A DNA stretch of 64,000 nt from positions 806,001-870,000 of the forward strand of contig NZ_JBJDLK010000001.1 in the NCBI RefSeq assembly GCF_045762675.1. The letters are read 5' to 3'. Made by a program: the position numbers and the translations under genes. The stretch comes from Elizabethkingia meningoseptica_A (GTDB taxonomy: Bacteria > Bacteroidota > Bacteroidia > Flavobacteriales > Weeksellaceae). Of this stretch, positions 42,717-52,085 are shown piece by piece (the first letter of the stretch is position 1; each line of letters starts with the position of its first letter). The notes beneath the pieces are model-generated. The model did not search any database and was not told where the DNA came from. It worked only from the letters and a program-made list of their open reading frames with translations.

Positions 42717-44128
42717 TTATTAGCTTTCTTTACAGCAGATTTTAATGCATTTAATTTGTTTTTCACTTCCTGTACTTCGCTTTGAGTATCCGATTTGGCA
42801 ACAATTCCGGCTCCGGCCTGATAATACAGTTTATTATTCTTACTAAGGAACGTACGGATCATAATAGCCTGAGTACAATCACCGTTAAAACCTACATAAC
42901 CGATACAGCCGCCATAATAACCACGAGAAGTTTTCTCATATTTATCAATAAGTTCCATTGCCATGTATTTCGGTGCGCCGCTTAGCGTTCCCTGCGGGAA
43001 AGTTGTCGCAACCATTTCAAAAGGATTGGTATCTTCTGTTACATCTGCTGTAACTTCACTTACCATATGAATAACATGAGAGAAAAAGTGTATTTCCTTT
43101 AGTTTGGAAACTCTTGTATTTTTCCCGATAATACTTAAATCGTTTCTGGCAAGATCTACCAGCATGGTGTGTTCCGCATTTTCTTTTGGGTCTTTTTTTA
43201 AAGCTTCTGCAGAAGCCATATCGTCTTCGATATTTCCGGTACGTTTAAATGTTCCGGCAATAGGATGGATAATTGCCTGCTGGTCTTTTAAGATTAGCTG
43301 GCTTTCCGGGCTTGATCCGAAAATGTTGTAACTTCCGTAATCGAAATAGAAGAGGTAAGGAGAGGGATTAATGTTGCGTAAAGCTCTGTACACATTGAAT
43401 TCATCACCAGAGAACTGTTGTTCGAATCTTCGGCTTAGAACCAGTTGAAATACATCGCCGCGCATCGCATGTTTTTTTGCTGTTTCTACAAGATCAGCCA
43501 TTTCTTCGTCTGTAAGATTAGAGGTTTCATCTTCCTTAATTTCAAAAGGAAAAACAGGTGCGTTTTTCTGGTTGATATAGGTTTCCAATGAAGAAAAATC
43601 AGATTCAAGACCTTTAATCTTGTTCTCGAAAATAGTCATTTCATCATTGAAATGATTAATGGCAATAACGTACTGATATAACCGGTAACGCATAAGCGGA
43701 ATATCCGTTTCTTTTGTAGCCTGCTTAAACTTTACAGTATCAAAAAACTGTACCGCATCATAACTTGTATAACCATAGAGTCCCTGGGCCAGACTTCCCT
43801 GCGGGTGTTCCGATTTTTCAGGAATAAAGCATTTTGAAAACTGTTGTAAAACATCAGTTAGCTTCTCGTTTTCAAGCTTATATTTTTCAGGATTTTCATT
43901 AGGAAATTTTATTTCGATTTCATGCAGGTTGGTAATCTCAATTCCGGCAATGGCATTTACACATATAAATGAAAAATTATTGTCAGCATTATGATTTCCT
44001 GCACTTTCCAGCAATATGGTATCACGGTAGCGGTCACGAAGACGAAGGTATATTCCGATAGGCGTATGCAGGTCTCCGAGATAGCTTTTTTGTTTTGTTG
44101 TAATGTGGATGTTCTGGTTAAAATTCAT
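42701..44128 (-). CDS. trpE: Anthranilate synthase component I
   Basis: It makes anthranilate from chorismate with ammonia from TrpG. The 475 residues belong to the chorismate-binding family: LVLSRRFEQQFSGDEFNVYRALRNINPSPYLFYFD, GSSPESQL, PIAGTFKRTG, EHTMLVDLARNDLS, EVTADVTEDTNPFEM and FPQGTLSGAPKYMAMELID, with GAGIVAKSDTQSEV near the end. The C-terminal codons lie in an inverted repeat that marks a downstream insertion. Expression should be under the upstream Trp-codon attenuator. Confidence 0.97.
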   Translation of the reverse strand: MNFNQNIHITTKQKSYLGDLHTPIGIYLRLRDRYRDTILLESAGNHNADNNFSFICVNAIAGIEITNLHEIEIKFPNENPEKYKLENEKLTDVLQQFSKCFIPEKSEHPQGSLAQGLYGYTSYDAVQFFDTVKFKQATKETDIPLMRYRLYQYVIAINHFNDEMTIFENKIKGLESDFSSLETYINQKNAPVFPFEIKEDETSNLTDEEMADLVETAKKHAMRGDVFQLVLSRRFEQQFSGDEFNVYRALRNINPSPYLFYFDYGSYNIFGSSPESQLILKDQQAIIHPIAGTFKRTGNIEDDMASAEALKKDPKENAEHTMLVDLARNDLSIIGKNTRVSKLKEIHFFSHVIHMVSEVTADVTEDTNPFEMVATTFPQGTLSGAPKYMAMELIDKYEKTSRGYYGGCIGYVGFNGDCTQAIMIRTFLSKNNKLYYQAGAGIVAKSDTQSEVQEVKNKLNALKSAVKKANKMVNY

Positions 44129-44150
44129 GGTTCAATTTTGTCGTATAATT

Positions 44151-44184
44151 AAAAAAAAGACTCCGGCACAATATGCCGAAGTCT
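44151..44184 (-). terminator. trp attenuator (terminator hairpin)
   Basis: On the minus strand AGACTTCGGCA (44174-44184) pairs with TGCCGGAGTCT (44158-44168) around a 5-base loop. A T run follows (44151-44158). It lies between the leader ORF and trpE. Confidence 0.85.
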
Positions 44185-44214
44185 CAGTACTCTTTTCTAT
44201 ATTATTTATTCCCA

Positions 44215-44295
44215 TTAATACATAGAGGAGGTGTCCAGACCCGACATAGATTTGGATAGCCACCACCAGTTTGTATTATTAGTATTAAATTTCAT
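44215..44295 (-). CDS. trpL: trp operon leader peptide with three consecutive Trp codons
   Basis: A 26-codon ORF reading MKFNTNNTNWWWLSKSMSGL and ending DTSSMY. Three adjacent Trp codons (44260-44268) are the hallmark of ribosome-mediated trp attenuation. Downstream, TGTCGGGTCT (44237-44246) inside the ORF can pair with AGACTTCGGCA, the upstream arm of the terminator, with one bulged base. This makes an antiterminator when a ribosome stalls on the Trp codons. The Trp codon stretch can also pair with CACCTCC a little further down, which would be the competing hairpin. The ORF lies about 50 bases after a -7 box and 86 bases before trpE. Confidence 0.82.
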   Translation of the reverse strand: MKFNTNNTNWWWLSKSMSGLDTSSMY

Positions 44296-44345
44296 GTATA
44301 AATTTTAAATCTGCTTTTTCAGTGCAGTATATATTTTTATCGGAG

Positions 44346-44353
44346 CAAATGTA
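44346..44353 (-). promoter_or_regulatory. Predicted -7 box of the trp operon promoter
   Basis: On the minus strand TACATTTG fits TAnnTTTG and lies 50 bases before the leader-peptide ATG. The -33 region is A/T-rich with no clear TTG. Confidence 0.5.
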
Positions 44354-44384
44354 GAAATTTTTTTGAAATAAAAAATAATTTCTT

Positions 44385-44795
44385 TTATTTTTTTGAATGA
44401 AAGTTTTTATAAAACGTCCAATTCTCATCTGTATCATGAATGATATCCAGCTCGGTTTCTACGTTTGCAGCCATATTAATAGCGACTATGGCACTGTGTA
44501 CATCTGAAGTGTATACATACCACACTCTTCTGTTTTTTCCGGTAAAGGAGAGCGCTAAAACAGACTTGCCTTCTCTGGCAAATTCTTTCTCAAATTTATG
44601 TTCAAGATTATCCATTCTGCCGAGTGTTGTTTCATCCGGAAGCATGGTTTTTTCATTTCCTTTAAAACGATAAGCGATTTCCAGGCGCTGTGAATATTCT
44701 CCTGAAGAAATATATTCATCCAGTTCATCTTTACCACGAAGGAATACCACATTCCCGTCTTCATCATTAAATCTGTAATTAAACCAGTTGCTCAT
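44385..44795 (-). CDS. DUF695 domain-containing protein
   Basis: A 136-residue soluble protein matching the DUF695 pattern: RLEIAYRFKGNEKTMLPDETTLGRMDNLEHKFEKEF, then VLALSFTGKNRRVWYVYTSD, and the C-terminal ELDIIHDTDENWTFYKNF with the Asp-x-x-Trp-x-x-Tyr signature. Function unknown. Its start overlaps the end of the permease gene by 17 bases, so the two are likely coupled. Its stop lies about 30 bases before the trp promoter. Confidence 0.75.
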   Translation of the reverse strand: MSNWFNYRFNDEDGNVVFLRGKDELDEYISSGEYSQRLEIAYRFKGNEKTMLPDETTLGRMDNLEHKFEKEFAREGKSVLALSFTGKNRRVWYVYTSDVHSAIVAINMAANVETELDIIHDTDENWTFYKNFHSKK

Positions 44796-46461
44796 TTTTT
44801 CTGTTCAGTTTACTGTTTTTATATCCGTAAGTGAAATAAATTACTAATCCTATCGCCAGCCAGATCACAAACATTAACCAGTTGGAAAGCCCCAGTTCTG
44901 TCATCAGATATAAGTTGAATAAAATACCCAGAATAGGGATTAAAGAAAATTTGTATTTAAGGGCTGAAATAGAAAGACCTGCCCAAACTATTGCAAATAA
45001 GATAAGCAAAGGTTTTTCAGAAACTGCTTCTTTCACTCCTTCAATACCGAATTTTTTATATACGAAAGCTCCTGCAATTAAAAGCAGAATCCCGATTAGG
45101 TATTTACCGTTGATATATGGAATTTTGAATTTTGCTGTTTTGCTGTAACCTTTATGATCAAGATACAGAATTCCGGAACATACCATAATAAACGCAAAGA
45201 ATGTCCCCACACTTGTTAAATCCACTACAAACTGCATATCTAAAAACATAGCAGGTAAACCAACCAGTATCCCTGTGATAATAGTAGAGTAGCTAGGTGT
45301 TTTATATTTAGGGTGGATTTTTCCGAATTTTTTGCCCAATAAACCATCACGGCTCATTGTCATCCATATTCTTGGCTGTCCTATCTGATATACAAGTAAG
45401 GCACTCGTAATTGCAATAACTGCACTTACCGAAATAACGCCTGCGATAAAATTCATCCCTACTTTTCCGAAGACAAAAGCCAAAGGATCATCTACACGAA
45501 GTTCTTTATAGTTTACCATTCCTGTAAGGATAAAGGAAATAAGAATATACAGAACTGTACAGATAATTAATGAATAAATCATAGCCCGCGGCATATCCCG
45601 CTGCGGATTTTTACACTCTTCAGCCGTTGTGGAAATAGAGTCGAAACCAATAAAGGCAAAGAAAACTGCAGCAACACCTTTAAGGATTCCCCCAACACCA
45701 TTCGGTGCAAAAGGTGACCAGTTTTCGGGCTTTACAAAGAAAGCTCCCGCTCCAATAACTAGAGCAATGATCCCTAATTTAAGGATTACAAGCCAGTTAC
45801 TTACATTTTTAGATTCTTTGATTCCTACAAATACCAAAGCCGTAATCAGTACGGTAATCAATCCGGCAGGCAGGTCAAATAATATGTGAAAGTTCCCAAT
45901 AACAGGAGCCGTTTCATAAGTTTTTGCAGCAGCAATAATGTTGCCTGGTAAATGTTCACCTACTTGAGCATGCATTACCTGTTCATAAGCTCTGGAAGCA
46001 GAACCGGCATCAATTGCAAGCCATTCCGGCCAATGAATACCAAAGCCTTTGAGCATGGAAGTGAAATATTCCGACCAGGAAATGGCGACTACCATATTGG
46101 AAACCGCATATTCCAAGATCAGTGCCCATCCGATAATCCATGCGAAAATTTCACCCAAAGAGGCATAAGCATAGGTATATGCGCTACCACTTACCGGAAT
46201 CATTGATGAAAACTGAGCATAGCAGAGTGCGGTAAAAACACAGGCAACAGCAACCAGTAAAAAAAGTATACTTACGGCAGGACCTCCGTCATAAGATGCT
46301 CTACCAATAGTACTGAATATTCCGGCACCAATAATTGCAGCAATTCCGAAAAAGGTAAGATCCTTTACACTAAGAATTCTATGTAAACCTGAAGGGCTTT
46401 CTCCTTCGTTATTATCCGGTGAGGAATTGATAATATTTTTTCTTCTGAAAAGTTGCTTCAT
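44779..46461 (-). CDS. APC-superfamily amino acid permease (CAT-like)
   Basis: A 560-residue permease with about twelve to fourteen hydrophobic segments, from the ATG at 46461 (MKQLFRRKNIINSSPDNN). Family marks are the N-terminal DLTFFGIAAIIGAGIFSTIG, which is the substrate-backbone GxG unwound helix, and FAFIGFDSISTTAEECKNPQRDMPRAM in TM6-7. These resemble cationic amino acid transporters (YfnA/CAT). The actual substrate is not determined. It faces away from the TPR gene, sharing a divergent spacer. Confidence 0.92.
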   Translation of the reverse strand: MKQLFRRKNIINSSPDNNEGESPSGLHRILSVKDLTFFGIAAIIGAGIFSTIGRASYDGGPAVSILFLLVAVACVFTALCYAQFSSMIPVSGSAYTYAYASLGEIFAWIIGWALILEYAVSNMVVAISWSEYFTSMLKGFGIHWPEWLAIDAGSASRAYEQVMHAQVGEHLPGNIIAAAKTYETAPVIGNFHILFDLPAGLITVLITALVFVGIKESKNVSNWLVILKLGIIALVIGAGAFFVKPENWSPFAPNGVGGILKGVAAVFFAFIGFDSISTTAEECKNPQRDMPRAMIYSLIICTVLYILISFILTGMVNYKELRVDDPLAFVFGKVGMNFIAGVISVSAVIAITSALLVYQIGQPRIWMTMSRDGLLGKKFGKIHPKYKTPSYSTIITGILVGLPAMFLDMQFVVDLTSVGTFFAFIMVCSGILYLDHKGYSKTAKFKIPYINGKYLIGILLLIAGAFVYKKFGIEGVKEAVSEKPLLILFAIVWAGLSISALKYKFSLIPILGILFNLYLMTELGLSNWLMFVIWLAIGLVIYFTYGYKNSKLNRKNEQLV

Positions 46462-46764
46462 AAATTGAACTTTATAGTTGAGAAGCACAAAAGTAAAATA
46501 AAATACTTTAAAGCTTTAATAAAAATTAACAGAATGTTAATCCCAACAAGAAAATATCTGTCAATCCGCTATAGAATAGAAAGTTTTATTTTAAAAGCAG
46601 AATCTGCACATACTATGTACTACTTTATAGTTTTTTTAACAATTATCAGTACTTCAGAATCACTAAGTTTTTAGTACTTTTACCCGAAATATACCGTTAT
46701 AACAATAAATCAGATGATTTTGCGTTGTAAAAAAAAGACGTTTAACAACTACTTATTTCTATTA

Positions 46765-49734
46765 ATGAGTCCTAAGAACATTCTCATTTATGCCGGGATT
46801 TTTGGTGCAGTAACTCCTGTATTTGCCCAGCAGTCGGCCTTCTTCAACAACAGAGAAGAATACAGAACCTCCTTGGCTGAAAAGCTATATCAGAATAAAA
46901 TTTATAAAGCGGCACAATATGAATTTGCACGTCAGTATTTTTATCAGAATCCTGAAGGTGCAAAAAAAGAAGCATCGCTTTTTTATGATAATATTATCGG
47001 AGTCATTCTGAATCAGAATCATTCAGAAGAAGGATTAGAAGCTTTTACTAAAGAATATCCTAAAAGTGCATACTTTGCATTGGCAAACGGACCTTTAGCT
47101 GATTATTATATTGCTAAAAAGGATTTCCCTAAAGCATTGGAAAGCCTGAAGAAAGTAAACCAGTACAACCTGAGCAAGGAGGAAAATACACAGTATATTC
47201 TGAAACTTGGTTATGCAAAGTTTATGACAGGCGATACCAAAGGTGCTATTGAAGCGCTGGAGGAAGCCTATAATAATGCAAATGAAGATGGTAAAAATGA
47301 TGTTGCTTATATGCTGGGACATTTACAGTATGCTGAGGGTAATACCGAAAAAGCATTTCAGTATTTTGATTCCATTAAGAATAATCCAAAATATGCGAAG
47401 ACCATAAGACCTTATTATGTGCAGTTATATTTCAATGAAAAGAATTATGACAAAGCCATAGAAGAAGGGAAAGCATTATTGAATGAGAACATCTCCAAAG
47501 ATTATGGTGTTGAAGTTAACAAAATCATCGGGGAGTCTTATTTCATGAAAAAAGATTATGCTTCGGCCTATCCTTATTTAAAGACCTATCTGAACAGTAA
47601 GAGTGTTCCTTCCGAAAGTGATCTTTATGAAATCGGATTTGTAGCAGCACAGCTGAAAAAGCATGACGAAGCTGTAGGTTATTACAATCAGCTTATCAGT
47701 TCTCAATCAGCTTTAGCACAGAATGCCTACTATCAGTTAGGAAATGCTTACCTGGAAACCGGCAGAAAGCGTGAAGCTTTATCGGCGTTCCGTTCTGCAT
47801 CACAAATGAATTATGATGCAAAAGTGCAGCAACTGGCTTATGAACAATATGCGAAACTAGGTTATGATATAGGAAACCCTTTTGAATCTAATTCTCAGGT
47901 TCTGCAAAATTATATTACAAAATATCCAAATGCCGGAAACCTTCAGGAGATGAAAGGACTTTTGGTAAAATCATATTTATATTCCGGTAATTATAAAGAA
48001 ACACTTTCTGCAATTAAAAAATTGGGGAATCAGTCCGCTGAAACCGCTAAACTGGAGCAGGAAGCTGCTTTCCTTCTCGGAACAGAAGAGTTTAATAAAG
48101 GAAACTTTACAGAAGCAGAAACACTTTTTGAATATTCTCTGAAATATAACTATAATAAGGAATTCAACGCCCGTGCACAATATTGGATGGGGCAGAGCCA
48201 GTACCAGATGGGGGATTATTCTTCTGCAACTGAAACACTGCAAAAATTATATAATTCCGGAGCTGATTTTGAAGAGAAGCAACAACTGCCATACGACCTG
48301 GCATATGCTTATTTTAAAAACAAGAAATTTCAGGATGCTCAGAAGTATTTCAAACAATACCTTCAAAATCCAAAAGCTGAGTTTAAGAATGATGCTGAAC
48401 TGCGTTTAGCCGATACACATTATGCAAATAATGAGCTTAATGATGCTATTGCGATTTATGATAAAAATACGGATGCCACAGATTACACCCAATTCCAAAA
48501 GGCGATGTCTTTAGGATTTAAAGGTGATTCTGAGGCTAAAATCGCAGCACTTAAAAAACTGATCGCTGATTACAAAAACAGTGAATATGTAGATGATGCA
48601 CAATATGAAATAGGTGTGGCGTATGCTTCTGACGAAAGATATGCAGAAGCCAATGACTATTTCAATCAGGTAATCAAATCTTCACCAGACAAAGATCTTG
48701 TAGCGAATGCTTCTATTTACAGAGCACAAAACTATGCAGATCTTGGACAGGCTGATAAGGCAATTGCTGAATTCAAAAAACTTGGAGAAACCTATAAGGG
48801 AACTGCTTATGCTGACAAGGTAGTTGCAGCAGCTAAATCTGTATATCTTAAAAACGGAGATACGGCTGCTTACCAAAGTTTTGCTACAGCCGTTGGTGTT
48901 AAAGTCAGCAGTTCTGAACTGGATGAAATTAACCTTTCAACAGCTCAGAAATTATATGCCAATAAAGATTATAAAGGTGCAATTTCTTATTATGAAAAAT
49001 ACCTGACTCAGCGTCCGACAGGTGGCAAGCTTTATCAGGCTCAGTATGAACTGGGAGAAAGTTATTATCAGACTAAAAATACAACAAAAGCTGTATTAAT
49101 CCTTACAGAAGTTGCCAATGCTCAGAATGATTATCAGGAAGATGCACAGGTAAGACTTGCTCAGCTGTATATTGCACAAAATAATTCTTCAGAAGCTAAA
49201 AAGTATTTACAGAATCTTGTCAATTCTTCTAATGCCGGTATTAAGAATTATGCAATTACCGAGATGATGAAAATCTCTGTAGATACTGATGATTTCAGCC
49301 AGGCAGAAAAATACGCGGATCAGATTCTTGCTAATCCTAAAAATGCAGCTTCTGTAAAAGAACAGGCTCAGATTATTAAAGCGAGAAGCTTAATGAAGCG
49401 CGGAAATGACAATGATGCTAAAAAGGCTTATACTGCTCTTGAGAAATCAGCAAACCCAGAGGTAGCTGCGGAAGCTTTGTATGCAAAAGCTTATTACCAG
49501 AATAAAGGAAAGGCATTTAAGTCGTCTAATGAAACGATCTTCAAACTATCCAATAATTATGCTTCTGAGGAATACTGGGGTGCTAAATCGTTGGTGTTAA
49601 TGGCCAAGAACTATCTGGCTTTAGGAGATAAGTATCAGGCTTCCTATACTGTTGATCAGATTATTGCTAATTATAAAGATTTCCCTGATGTTGTAACTGA
49701 AGCAAAACAGGTGAAATCTCAGATTAAAAAATAA
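46765..49734 (+). CDS. Large tetratricopeptide repeat protein, exported
   Basis: A 989-residue protein from the ATG at 46765, which begins a signal peptide (MSPKNILIYAGIFGAVTPVFAQ). The rest is nearly all helical repeats of TPR or TPR-like type, for example YYQLGNAYLETGRKREALSAF, AQYEIGVAYASDERYAEAN and AQYELGESYYQTKNTTKAV. It is probably a periplasmic or outer-membrane-associated scaffold. The following gene encodes an outer-membrane beta-barrel 105 bases away, and the two may form one complex. Such large TPR proteins act in secretion, gliding or envelope assembly in Bacteroidetes, but no named family can be assigned from sequence alone. Confidence 0.85.
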   Translation: MSPKNILIYAGIFGAVTPVFAQQSAFFNNREEYRTSLAEKLYQNKIYKAAQYEFARQYFYQNPEGAKKEASLFYDNIIGVILNQNHSEEGLEAFTKEYPKSAYFALANGPLADYYIAKKDFPKALESLKKVNQYNLSKEENTQYILKLGYAKFMTGDTKGAIEALEEAYNNANEDGKNDVAYMLGHLQYAEGNTEKAFQYFDSIKNNPKYAKTIRPYYVQLYFNEKNYDKAIEEGKALLNENISKDYGVEVNKIIGESYFMKKDYASAYPYLKTYLNSKSVPSESDLYEIGFVAAQLKKHDEAVGYYNQLISSQSALAQNAYYQLGNAYLETGRKREALSAFRSASQMNYDAKVQQLAYEQYAKLGYDIGNPFESNSQVLQNYITKYPNAGNLQEMKGLLVKSYLYSGNYKETLSAIKKLGNQSAETAKLEQEAAFLLGTEEFNKGNFTEAETLFEYSLKYNYNKEFNARAQYWMGQSQYQMGDYSSATETLQKLYNSGADFEEKQQLPYDLAYAYFKNKKFQDAQKYFKQYLQNPKAEFKNDAELRLADTHYANNELNDAIAIYDKNTDATDYTQFQKAMSLGFKGDSEAKIAALKKLIADYKNSEYVDDAQYEIGVAYASDERYAEANDYFNQVIKSSPDKDLVANASIYRAQNYADLGQADKAIAEFKKLGETYKGTAYADKVVAAAKSVYLKNGDTAAYQSFATAVGVKVSSSELDEINLSTAQKLYANKDYKGAISYYEKYLTQRPTGGKLYQAQYELGESYYQTKNTTKAVLILTEVANAQNDYQEDAQVRLAQLYIAQNNSSEAKKYLQNLVNSSNAGIKNYAITEMMKISVDTDDFSQAEKYADQILANPKNAASVKEQAQIIKARSLMKRGNDNDAKKAYTALEKSANPEVAAEALYAKAYYQNKGKAFKSSNETIFKLSNNYASEEYWGAKSLVLMAKNYLALGDKYQASYTVDQIIANYKDFPDVVTEAKQVKSQIKK

Positions 49735-49839
49735 GGTTTTTAAATATGATGAAACGCCTGTATTCATACGAAGTAAGCATGACAGTGAACATACAGGCAA
49801 ATTATTCGCCGCAGATAGCGGAAAACTAAAAATTTACGA

Positions 49840-51615
49840 ATGAAAAGACAAATTCAATATATAGCAGTTATCGGTGTTTTAGGATTAGCGGGAGTACAAA
49901 CCGCTCATGCACAGATCAAAGAAGAAAAGCTGATCCTGAATCGCCAGCGTGAGCCGGAAGTAAAGAAAATTGAGAAGAAGAAAACTTCTGTTCCTGCTGA
50001 AAAGAATTATCCGCCAAAAGGGAAGGACTCCCTGAAATATCAGGTGACCAATATTCCTATGGTTTCAGATTTTAAAACATCTACGATTAAAGGGGAGGAT
50101 ATTTCACCAAAATTTAATACTGATTACAACCGTAATTATTTCCAGCTGGGTTATGGTAATTATGGTAAGTTCCTTGTGGACGGAAATGTTTCCGGAAAAG
50201 TACAGCCGGACCTTGAAGTAGGTGCAGATGTACACCATATTTCAACAAGCGGACTTAAAAAATATTATAACTGGGATTCCAAACAACAGAATACAGAAGC
50301 TAATGTATTCCTAAACTCTTACGGAGAAGTCGGAAAACTGAATGTGGATGCCGGTGTAGAGATCAACAACTATAATTATTACGGTAATTATCAGGATGTA
50401 ATTACGCCTTCCAATAATACTGATCTTAAGCAAAACTTTACAAAGTTTGGTGTAAATGGTTATTATGATTTTTATGCAAATAATTATCTGAATGATATCC
50501 GTGTAAAGACAGCATTTACAAAAGACCATTTCAATGGTAAGGAAAACTTCTATGATGTATTGGTTAATTTCGCTAAACACGACCTTAATATCAGTTCTTC
50601 TGACGGCATTAAAATGAATGCTGATTTAGGTGTTGGTGTTCAGGGCGTAAGTACAAAGTTTGATATTTTAGATAAAAATGAGGCCAATCATTTCATGGCT
50701 AATTTTACGCCTGCCGTAACTTTCTTTAAAGGTAACCATTATCTGAAAATTGGTTCCCGCTTTACATCACTTAGCTCGAAATACCAGACTGCAACAACAG
50801 ACAGAACAAAAGATAATAAATTCTATTGGTTCCCGACGGCTGAAATTTTAATCGCGCCTAAAGATGAAGTGAAGTTCTATGCAGGAGTAGACGGAGGTAT
50901 TAAGCTGAATACCTATACCGATTTATTACATGAAAATCCATTCCTGGTTTCAGATCTGGAACTTCGTCCAACAGAAACCAAATATCATATTTACTTTGGT
51001 ATTAAAGGGGATATCGAACAGAATTTTAAATATGACATTAAAGGAGGTTACAGCAAACTGAATAATATTTTATTCTATAATTCGAATGATCTGTTTTCCA
51101 AAGATCCTGCTGCTCCAAGAAATGCCTATGATTATCTGAATACATTTAATACTGTTTATGATAACGGTAATCTTAGTGAGGTTACCATTAATGCACAGTA
51201 TTTCCCATTAGAAAACCTGAACTTTACAGGAGAGCTTAAGTACATGAGTTATTCACTTAAAAACTTCACAAATGCCTTCTATAAGCCGGTTGTTCAGACA
51301 ACTTTAGGAGCTAAGTATTCCATGTTGAATAAGAAACTTAATTTCGGATTCAAAGGAATATTCGTTACAGACCGAAAAGCAAATGCATTTGATGTACAAA
51401 CGCCTGTTTCAAATAACCCATATGCAACAACTGAAGTTACCGACAGAAAGGTTGCAGGCTATGTAGATCTTAACCTTTCTGCTGAATACAAATTCCATAA
51501 AAATATTAGTGTTTTTGTGATGGGGAACAACCTTACCGGAAAGTCTTATCAAAACTATTTAGGCTACAAAGTAATGGGAGCTCAGGTACTTGGCGGTATC
51601 AAGCTGGAATTTTAA
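49840..51615 (+). CDS. Outer-membrane beta-barrel protein, TonB-dependent-receptor-like
   Basis: A 591-residue protein with a signal peptide (MKRQIQYIAVIGVLGLAGVQTAHA) and a lysine/glutamate-rich linker (EPEVKKIEKKKTSVPAEKN). A long series of amphipathic strands follows, with alternating aromatics (YFQLGYGNYGKFLVDG, YHIYFGIKGDIEQNFKYDIKGGYSKLNN). It ends with a barrel strand finishing in Phe (VLGGIKLEF), as Bam-dependent barrels do. There is no full plug domain, so it is smaller than a true TonB-dependent receptor. It lies just after a large TPR gene and probably works with it. Substrate or role unknown. Confidence 0.8.
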   Translation: MKRQIQYIAVIGVLGLAGVQTAHAQIKEEKLILNRQREPEVKKIEKKKTSVPAEKNYPPKGKDSLKYQVTNIPMVSDFKTSTIKGEDISPKFNTDYNRNYFQLGYGNYGKFLVDGNVSGKVQPDLEVGADVHHISTSGLKKYYNWDSKQQNTEANVFLNSYGEVGKLNVDAGVEINNYNYYGNYQDVITPSNNTDLKQNFTKFGVNGYYDFYANNYLNDIRVKTAFTKDHFNGKENFYDVLVNFAKHDLNISSSDGIKMNADLGVGVQGVSTKFDILDKNEANHFMANFTPAVTFFKGNHYLKIGSRFTSLSSKYQTATTDRTKDNKFYWFPTAEILIAPKDEVKFYAGVDGGIKLNTYTDLLHENPFLVSDLELRPTETKYHIYFGIKGDIEQNFKYDIKGGYSKLNNILFYNSNDLFSKDPAAPRNAYDYLNTFNTVYDNGNLSEVTINAQYFPLENLNFTGELKYMSYSLKNFTNAFYKPVVQTTLGAKYSMLNKKLNFGFKGIFVTDRKANAFDVQTPVSNNPYATTEVTDRKVAGYVDLNLSAEYKFHKNISVFVMGNNLTGKSYQNYLGYKVMGAQVLGGIKLEF

Positions 51616-51672
51616 ACAAAATAATTGCAAATTCCCTTAATAAGTACTTATTTTGCAAACCGAATAAGGGGA

Positions 51673-51744
51673 GGCCCCATAGTTTAATGGATAGAATTAA
51701 AGATTCCGGTTCTTTAGGTTGAGGTTCGATTCCTCATGGGGCTA
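51673..51744 (+). tRNA. tRNA-Arg (anticodon CCG)
   Basis: The sequence folds as a cloverleaf. The acceptor stem is GGCCCCA/TGGGGCT with a G-U first pair. A weak D arm follows. The anticodon stem is AAAGA/TCTTT around TTCCGGT, giving anticodon CCG. The T arm is TGAGG-TTCGATT-CCTCA, and the discriminator is A. CCA is not encoded. Confidence 0.92.
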
Positions 51745-51897
51745 CTTAAAACACTGTTAACAATTAGTTATCAGTGTTTTTTTATTTATATTATCTCTGT
51801 GTAATTGACAATTATGCAGATAACTCAACTATTCTAAACTAATTAAATTAGTAAAAAAAGTACATATTATCACAAAAAAATTATAAACTTGAGCATT

Positions 51898-52020
51898 ATG
51901 AAATTAAGTCTTGTTGACGGGATTAGCTGGGCTTCAACTATAGATTACATACATGTTTTAGATACAATAAAAATTCATTCTAGGGTTGCAATAGATTTTG
52001 CTTTAAACAATGTCTTATAA
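51898..52020 (+). CDS. Possible small ORF (40 aa)
   Basis: A 40-codon frame starting MKLSLVDGISWASTIDYIHV and ending ALNNVL. It lies in the otherwise empty stretch between tRNA-Arg and the astacin gene. No signal peptide or known motif is seen. It could be a small protein or chance; it is listed because the composition is protein-like. Confidence 0.25.
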   Translation: MKLSLVDGISWASTIDYIHVLDTIKIHSRVAIDFALNNVL

Positions 52021-52036
52021 TTTATATAATAATAAA

Positions 52037-52065
52037 GTCAGCCTTGCGTGTAACACAAGGCTGAC
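52037..52065 (-). terminator. Terminator after the astacin gene
   Basis: The stem GTCAGCCTTG/CAAGGCTGAC has a 9-base loop. On the minus strand it is followed by TTTATTATT. It lies 20 bases downstream of the stop at 52086. Confidence 0.8.
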
Positions 52066-52085
52066 AAATATTGAACTACATTTAG

